A stretch of DNA of 11,070 nucleotides, from contig JAUUYI010000038.1 in NCBI GenBank assembly GCA_030590525.1, positions 1-11,070 of the forward strand. The letters are read 5' to 3'. The position numbers and the translations under genes were made by a program. How positions within the stretch are numbered: position 1 is the first letter of the stretch; each line of letters starts with the position of its first letter. Below are positions 6,859 to 11,070 of the stretch, in pieces. This stretch comes from Sedimenticola sp. (GTDB lineage: Bacteria > Pseudomonadota > Gammaproteobacteria > Chromatiales > Chromatiaceae). The notes beneath the pieces are model-generated. The model searched no databases. It had not been told where the DNA came from and was given only the letters and a program-made list of their open reading frames with translations.

Positions 6859-8063
6859 TGCGCGCCTCCCGTTTCACTCTGCTCGCCTTTCAGACGCTTG
6901 CGCAATGCAATCAAGGAACCCGATATGTTGGGAACGACCGGTTTTAACCGCTCCTGCTGCAACTTGTCCAACGCCTCCAGCATCACTCCGGTGCCCACCT
7001 TTTTCGGGTCAAAAAACTCCTTCAGCGATCGGGCGGCGACCTGCAAATGCTGTTGGAACAGCGCCTGATCCTGCAGCAACAGCGCCAACCGGGCTGACTG
7101 CAGTTGCAGACGCAGATTCTGACGCACGAAAAAGTGCTGTTCCGGCGGCAGTGTGGCTGCCATCGGCGTACCCTGGCGCCGGATCACCACTACCGACTTG
7201 AAGCCCTCCCAGGCGTCCTGCAGCAGGGTATCCAGATCACGTTCCTCCGCTTCGACACCCCCAGTTTCTACCGGCAGAGCCGGTAACGTCTCGGATCTGG
7301 CACCGGACCCAGGCATCACCAGCAAATCCACCTGCTGCGCCAACCCCGTGAGTTGCGCGGAGAGGCCCGCCAGGTCCGGCAGTTGCACCCCTTTCAGGTG
7401 ACTGATCTCCGTGGCCAGCAGTTCCCGCACTCCGATCCAGCCCGGATCACCACTGTCGCGCAACCGGGCATCCGCTGCCTGCAGTGCCAGAATTGCCGCC
7501 GGCACATCACCCGCCAACTGCAGCCGGGTATTCGCCACCTGCATCAGGTAATCCGCCTCGGCCGCCACCCATCGGTCACTGTCGCTTCCGATCCGGCGAC
7601 TCATCGCCTCCAGGGCGTCCCGCATCTCCAGGCTACGCCGCTGCTCATTCTCACGGGTCTGCTGCAGCTGAAACCGCTCTTTTTCCAACTGCGAATTACC
7701 CTCGGCAAAGCGCTTTTGCTCGGCCTCCAACTGCTGTGCCCTGCTATCGAATGCCTGGCGCACCGACGCCAGACCAGCCTGAAGTTCGGCCCGCTGCCGG
7801 GCGCTCTGATCGACGCGCTGCCCTACCCGGGCCAGCTCTCCCTCCATTCGCTGCCACTGCTGGTATCCGACGGCGAGACCGCCTGCCACCAGCAGGAGAG
7901 CCATTAGAGAGAAGAAGAGAGCGAATCGTCGCCTGCCCTTTCGGCCCTCTCCGGGCGGGACAGGGATCTCCCGGACCTCCGCATCTTCGACCCGCTCCGC
8001 ATCGATATCGATCTCCTGCCGGGTCTCTTCCAGCTCCGCATCCTCTTTTGCTCTCTCACTCAT
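6855..8063 (-). CDS. hemX: HemX family membrane protein of the tetrapyrrole operon
   Basis: The 402-residue protein begins with an acidic cytoplasmic segment (1-40) and a basic patch (RKGRRR). One membrane helix follows (about 47-67), then a long coiled coil (about 70-160), then a C-terminal domain. The layout and conserved stretches (AEADYLMQVANTRLQLAGD, RQNLRLQLQSARLALL) are those of the HemX family. That family is often labelled uroporphyrinogen-III C-methyltransferase, but I see no methyltransferase fold, so that label should not be used. The role is unknown; it is probably a membrane partner of the heme pathway together with HemY. The start at 8063 is preceded by GGAAAAAAG. Unusually, it is separated from hemD by 211 bp rather than adjoining it, and a candidate promoter lies in that gap. 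Confidence 0.9.
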   Translation of the reverse strand: MSERAKEDAELEETRQEIDIDAERVEDAEVREIPVPPGEGRKGRRRFALFFSLMALLLVAGGLAVGYQQWQRMEGELARVGQRVDQSARQRAELQAGLASVRQAFDSRAQQLEAEQKRFAEGNSQLEKERFQLQQTRENEQRRSLEMRDALEAMSRRIGSDSDRWVAAEADYLMQVANTRLQLAGDVPAAILALQAADARLRDSGDPGWIGVRELLATEISHLKGVQLPDLAGLSAQLTGLAQQVDLLVMPGSGARSETLPALPVETGGVEAEERDLDTLLQDAWEGFKSVVVIRRQGTPMAATLPPEQHFFVRQNLRLQLQSARLALLLQDQALFQQHLQVAARSLKEFFDPKKVGTGVMLEALDKLQQERLKPVVPNISGSLIALRKRLKGEQSETGGAQ

Positions 8064-8122
8064 CCGCTTTTTTCCAGTTTACAGCACCGTTTTCCGATCG
8101 ATTGCCCCATAAAAACATGTAA

Positions 8123-8151
8123 CTTATCAATAACCCGTGAACCCGTGGCAA
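8123..8151 (-). promoter_or_regulatory. Candidate sigma70 promoter for hemX-hemY
   Basis: On the minus strand, TTGCCA (8146-8151) and GATAAG (8123-8128) are separated by 17 bp, about 60 bp upstream of the hemX ATG. The -35 hexamer is 5/6 and the -10 4/6 against consensus. The same -35 hexamer occurs in the better hemC promoter. Part of the spacer and -35 overlaps a small hairpin (ACCCGT/ACGGGT, 8141-8157). The prediction is by eye only. Confidence 0.35.
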
Positions 8152-8197
8152 ACGGGTAGACCCGGTGATGGGTGAACCGAGGCCACGGCCTGTCCGC

Positions 8198-8247
8198 TGC
8201 GAGCGTCCTCCCAAGACCAATAGAACAGGATAACTCGAGCGCTCGCA
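8198..8247. repeat. Inverted repeat in the hemD-hemX gap
   Basis: Perfect 8-bp arms, TGCGAGCG (8198-8205) and CGCTCGCA (8240-8247), are separated by 34 bp, starting 27 bp past the hemD stop. No T-run follows on the minus strand, so it is not a standard intrinsic terminator. It could be a weak stem-loop 3' of hemD. The rest of the 211-bp gap holds the candidate hemX promoter and no coding sequence I would defend. Confidence 0.3.
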
Positions 8248-8274
8248 AGCACCTCTTCTCTGACAGACCAGGAC

Positions 8275-9042
8275 TCAACCGCTCCGCCACCTGCAGATCG
8301 CCTCCAGAATGGAATGGTCGTCTGCCCGCAGTGCCTGCAGCAGCCGTCGGCAACCGAGTGCCTCGGCCCGCTCCCGCATGCGCTCCGAGATCACCACCAG
8401 TGGGGTGTCCCGTAGTAACCCGGAACCAGACTCACCCAATAGCGTGAGCAGATTCTCCAGGAGTTCGACACTGGTGGCAGTCACCACATCCACCTCGGAG
8501 CGCCAGCGCCCGATCAAGGGCCCCGCATCCACCTGCGGACACTGCCGCCGATAGACCCCCGCATAGCTCACTCCGGCGCCCCGGGCGGCCAGGGTCTCAC
8601 CCAGCATGGCACGACCAATCTGACCACGAAAGATAAGAATGCGGCGCCCCGCCACTGATCTCATCGCCGGCATTGCCAACAACCCCTCGCTGTCATAGCG
8701 CTGTTCGGGAAAGATGTCCACCGGTTGCCCGGCAGCGGCCAGAGCGCGGGTGGTACCCTGCCCCACGGCAGCGATCAGAATCGACCCGGGCAGGCATCCG
8801 TCCGGCAGCAGTGGAAGACCTCGGGTCACTGCATTCGGGCTGATGAAGATGGCCATATCGAAGCGAGCGATGGACGCCAGCAGTCGCTTGACAGCAGCGG
8901 GATCAGCGGGCCCGGTAATCTCGAGCGCAGGGAACCGGAGCGCCCGTCCCCCATGCGCATCGATCAGGTGACACAAGGCAGCAGCCTGGTGCTCGGTGCG
9001 GGTGACCAGTACCCCGGCACCCGCCAGTTCACATCCGGTCAT
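8275..9042 (-). CDS. hemD: Uroporphyrinogen-III synthase
   Basis: This 255-residue cytosolic enzyme closes hydroxymethylbilane into uroporphyrinogen III, inverting ring D. The family is weakly conserved, but the pattern fits. There is an N-terminal GVLVTRTEHQA strand-helix, an IFISPNAV segment (about 89-96), the YDSEGLLA region (about 130-137), and a second Rossmann-like half with TATSVELLENLL and LVVISERMRERA. The length is typical. It begins 6 bp after the hemC stop, the usual hemCD arrangement. No strong ribosome site precedes ATG 9042, so translation is probably coupled to hemC. Identification rests on position as much as on sequence. Confidence 0.93.
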   Translation of the reverse strand: MTGCELAGAGVLVTRTEHQAAALCHLIDAHGGRALRFPALEITGPADPAAVKRLLASIARFDMAIFISPNAVTRGLPLLPDGCLPGSILIAAVGQGTTRALAAAGQPVDIFPEQRYDSEGLLAMPAMRSVAGRRILIFRGQIGRAMLGETLAARGAGVSYAGVYRRQCPQVDAGPLIGRWRSEVDVVTATSVELLENLLTLLGESGSGLLRDTPLVVISERMRERAEALGCRRLLQALRADDHSILEAICRWRSG

Positions 9043-9048
9043 AGGTGG

Positions 9049-9978
9049 TCACGACTGGTAAAGCCGCTTCAGGATCTGATCGGCACCCTGTCCCAGCAGA
9101 TCTTCCGCCAGCGCAGTTCCCAGCTCCTCCGTTTCCCCCACCGGACCCGTCAGTTCAGCCCGTATGATGCAGCTGCCATCCGGCTCCCCCACCAGACCAC
9201 GCAGATAGATCCGGTCATGATTGAGTATCGCATAGCCACCTATGGGGACCTGGCACCCCCCCATCAACCGGCGGTTCATGGCCCGCTCAGTCAGAACGCA
9301 GGCCGCGGTCTCCCTGTCGTGCAGCGGCTCCAGCAGCCGGTTGACCCGCAGGTCATCCACCCGACATTCGATGCCAATCGCCCCCTGACCAATGGCCGGG
9401 AGGCTCTGATCCGGCTCCAGCAGATCCGCGATACGATCCTGGAAACCGAGCCGCTTGAGCCCTGCAGAGGCGAGGATGATCCCGTCGTATTCCCCCTCAT
9501 CCAGCTTGCGCAGCCGTGTATTGACATTGCCGCGCAGGGAGCGGATCTGCAGATCCGGACGCCGCTCCCCCAGCTGGCACTGACGACGCAGGCTCGAGGA
9601 GCCCACCACCGCCCCCTGAGGCAGTTCATCCAGCTGACTGAATCGGTTGGAGACGAAAGCATCCCGGGGATCCTCACGCGCCATGATCACCGCCAGATGC
9701 AGCCCCTCAGGCAATTCCACCGGGACATCCTTCATGGAGTGCACGGCGATATCCGCCCGCCCCTCCAGTATCCCCTGCTCCAGTTCCTTCACAAACAGCC
9801 CCTTGCCACCGATCTTGGCCAGGGGGGTATCGAGGATCTTGTCGCCCTGGGTACTCATCCCGAGGATCTCCACCTGCAGCCCCGGATGGGCCAGCTGCAT
9901 CTGGCGAGAGACATGCTCGGCCTGCCACATGGCCAGGGGTGATTTGCGGGTGGCGATACGGACGGGCTGATCGGACAT
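9049..9978 (-). CDS. hemC: Hydroxymethylbilane synthase (porphobilinogen deaminase)
   Basis: It polymerises four porphobilinogens into hydroxymethylbilane. From ATG 9978 the protein has 309 residues and begins [20 protein letters not shown]. This start is preferred over ATG 10002 because GGGAG/CAGG precedes it and it gives the family's usual length and numbering. Key features are [18 protein letters not shown] with the catalytic Asp84, and [10 protein letters not shown] and [14 protein letters not shown] for cofactor and substrate binding. [11 protein letters not shown] contains Cys242, the dipyrromethane attachment site; both positions match recalled E. coli numbering. It heads the hemCD unit, with a good promoter 36 bp upstream, and lies downstream of the algR-type regulator as in many gammaproteobacteria. 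Confidence 0.97.
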   Translation of the reverse strand: MSDQPVRIATRKSPLAMWQAEHVSRQMQLAHPGLQVEILGMSTQGDKILDTPLAKIGGKGLFVKELEQGILEGRADIAVHSMKDVPVELPEGLHLAVIMAREDPRDAFVSNRFSQLDELPQGAVVGSSSLRRQCQLGERRPDLQIRSLRGNVNTRLRKLDEGEYDGIILASAGLKRLGFQDRIADLLEPDQSLPAIGQGAIGIECRVDDLRVNRLLEPLHDRETAACVLTERAMNRRLMGGCQVPIGGYAILNHDRIYLRGLVGEPDGSCIIRAELTGPVGETEELGTALAEDLLGQGADQILKRLYQS

Positions 9979-10013
9979 GTAACCTGCTCCCGGTAGAGTC
10001 ATTGAAAGCAGGA

Positions 10014-10042
10014 ATGCTAGAGAGTCTGGCCAGTGCTGGCAA
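10014..10042 (-). promoter_or_regulatory. Probable sigma70 promoter of hemC
   Basis: On the minus strand, TTGCCA (10037-10042) is followed after exactly 17 bp by TAGCAT (10014-10019). The match to consensus is 5/6 and 4/6. The -10 lies 35 bp before the hemC ATG, leaving a leader of about 30 nt with the ribosome site. The 173-bp algR-hemC spacer (9979-10151) otherwise holds only a weak CCGGC/GCCGG stem and no clear terminator for algR. Confidence 0.5.
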
Positions 10043-10151
10043 ATAGAAGTTTATGCGTGCGCACCCGGTAAACCATCCCTGCCCGGCATAAAAGCGCTAG
10101 GAGCCGGTCCAAGAATAGAAGCCGTAGCGAGGGGAAGCTATATTGATGGAA

Positions 10152-10889
10152 TCATCGCCATCTCTTCAGCCATCGACGCACCTGGGCCAAGTGCCGGCGG
10201 CTAACCTCCAGCCCCTCTTCGGCCCCCTCCAACCGTACCAGACAACGGCCGTCTGGCATCTTCTCCAGTCCCTGTATATACCGGCGAGAGACCAGGGCAT
10301 TGCGATGGACCCGCATGAAGCTGTGACTGAAGCGCTGCTCCAGGGATTTAAGCGACTCTTCCAGCAGCGCCTCCCCACCGACGTGACGCAGGGTAACGTA
10401 TTTTTGCTCTGCCCGAAAATAGAGGATCTCTTCCAATGGAATCTGCCGTATCCCCCCCCGATAAAGGGTAGCGACGTAATCCGCCTCCTCCATCCGTAGC
10501 ACCTGGAGTGCCTGCAACTGAGGGCGGGTCAGGGCGGTGGCCCTGGCCAGGGCGCGCTCCAGCCGCTGCCGCCGGATCGGCTTCAGGAGATAATCCACCG
10601 CATTGCTGTCGAACGCCGCCAGGGCATGCTCCTCGTAGGCAGTGACAAAAATGACTGAAGGTGGCTCGTCCTGCTCTGCCAGCTGTGCCGCAGCCTGCAA
10701 TCCATCCATCGCCGGCATCTGCACGTCCATCAGAACCAGGTCCACCCCCAGCACCTGGCTCTGCACCAACGCCTCTTCCCCGTTGGCCGCCTCCCCCACC
10801 CATTCATAGGGAGGGCCGAGCTCCTCCACCAGACTGTGCAACCGCTCGCGGGCCGGCGCCTCATCATCCACAACCAGTATTTTCACCAT
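10152..10889 (-). CDS. algR: AlgR-type response regulator with LytTR DNA-binding domain
   Basis: The 245-residue protein has a receiver domain (1 to about 120) with the acidic pocket at Asp8/Asp9 (VVDDE), the phosphoacceptor Asp55 (LVLMDVQMPAMDG), Thr83 and Lys103 (LLKPI). A LytTR domain follows (about 141-243) with the FMRVHRNALVS signature and VSRRHLAQVRRW at the end. LytTR proteins bind short direct repeats upstream of target promoters. The position directly before hemC is the same as algR in Pseudomonas, so the symbol is reasonable, although the regulated genes here are unknown. The partner kinase (AlgZ/FimS type) is usually just upstream; that side is occupied by a repeat element and then the window ends. 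The ribosome site AAGGG lies at the junction with the element (10894-10898). Confidence 0.92.
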   Translation of the reverse strand: MVKILVVDDEAPARERLHSLVEELGPPYEWVGEAANGEEALVQSQVLGVDLVLMDVQMPAMDGLQAAAQLAEQDEPPSVIFVTAYEEHALAAFDSNAVDYLLKPIRRQRLERALARATALTRPQLQALQVLRMEEADYVATLYRGGIRQIPLEEILYFRAEQKYVTLRHVGGEALLEESLKSLEQRFSHSFMRVHRNALVSRRYIQGLEKMPDGRCLVRLEGAEEGLEVSRRHLAQVRRWLKRWR

Positions 10890-10900
10890 CTCTCCCTTAG

Positions 10901-11070
10901 CCCGAATCTTTCACAAATTGTGCTTGATCTCGCTTGTCTCTTGATTCCACAAGGAATATTTCCTCGGCAACTGCTCCATGCGTTGCTCTACCTCCTGCAT
11001 CCATGCAGTCGTCAGTCGGCCGTAGTCACCGATACGCCGCTCCTTCGGAAATTTCCTTGTGAAACCAATA
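10901..11070 (-). mobile_element. Second, diverged copy of the MITE-like element (truncated by window edge)
   Basis: TTAG (10897-10900) is followed by CCCGAATCTTTCAC (10901-10914), which matches 11 of 14 bases of the other copy's terminal repeat. A spacer of the same length leads to the shared TCGCTTG and an inner inverted repeat (10941-10963 with 11047-11068). These arms pair fully except for one bulged base, with two G-U pairs in minus-strand RNA. The right arm is preceded by the same CGCTCCTTCGG as in the first copy. The loop is shorter (83 versus 136 nt). The far terminal repeat is outside the window. The visible end lies 11 bp before the start codon of the LytTR regulator, so this element forms that gene's leader. 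Confidence 0.75.

Noticed and set aside
8060..8353. 97-codon minus-strand ORF bridging the hemD-hemX gap
   Set aside because: It overlaps the hemD 3' end out of frame, has no ribosome site and shows no family features.
8725..9942. 405-codon plus-strand ORF across hemD and hemC
   Set aside because: It is antisense to two well-identified genes and spans their junction; composition is shadow-like.
10912..10922. CACAAATTGTG palindrome upstream of the LytTR gene as an operator
   Set aside because: It is only 5 bp per arm, lies inside the repeat element and is not shared by the other copy.

Overview
The window looks like chromosomal DNA of a gammaproteobacterium that fixes carbon. The order algR - hemC - hemD - hemX - hemY is the classic gammaproteobacterial tetrapyrrole block. 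A two-subunit ATP-citrate lyase and a monomeric isocitrate dehydrogenase follow it. From memory, this larger 'type II' citrate lyase was described in sulfur-oxidising tubeworm symbionts (Riftia, Tevnia) and in Magnetococcus. A chemolithoautotrophic, possibly symbiotic, sulfur oxidiser is therefore my best guess; no marker gene here proves it. All eight protein genes lie on the minus strand, so the window reads from right to left in transcription order.

Right end (10890-11070): a partial copy of a short non-coding repeat element abuts the start of a LytTR response regulator (AlgR type). Then come an intergenic region with a good sigma70-type promoter (10014-10042), hemC and hemD. A 211-bp gap holds an inverted repeat and a candidate second promoter, followed by hemX and hemY, which overlap by ATGA. 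This part makes and supports uroporphyrinogen III synthesis.

Middle (1373-5553): a 69-bp spacer with a 7-bp-arm inverted repeat leads into aclA and aclB. Together they should encode ATP-citrate lyase, the key enzyme of the reductive TCA cycle: citrate + ATP + CoA to acetyl-CoA + oxaloacetate. AclB carries a succinyl-CoA-synthetase-alpha-like half with the phosphohistidine motif. Its long C-terminal half is citrate-synthase-like and seems to contain an internal duplication.

Left end (1-1372): a complete 261-bp MITE-like element, with 18-bp perfect terminal inverted repeats and TTAG target duplications, sits three bases past the aclB stop. It separates aclB from idh, which runs off the left edge. 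Monomeric NADP isocitrate dehydrogenase can carboxylate 2-oxoglutarate, so aclA-aclB-idh makes sense as a reductive TCA unit. The element is related to the one at the right edge, in the same orientation, and each copy lies in the 5' leader of a minus-strand gene. I saw no tRNA, rRNA, CRISPR array or transposase gene.
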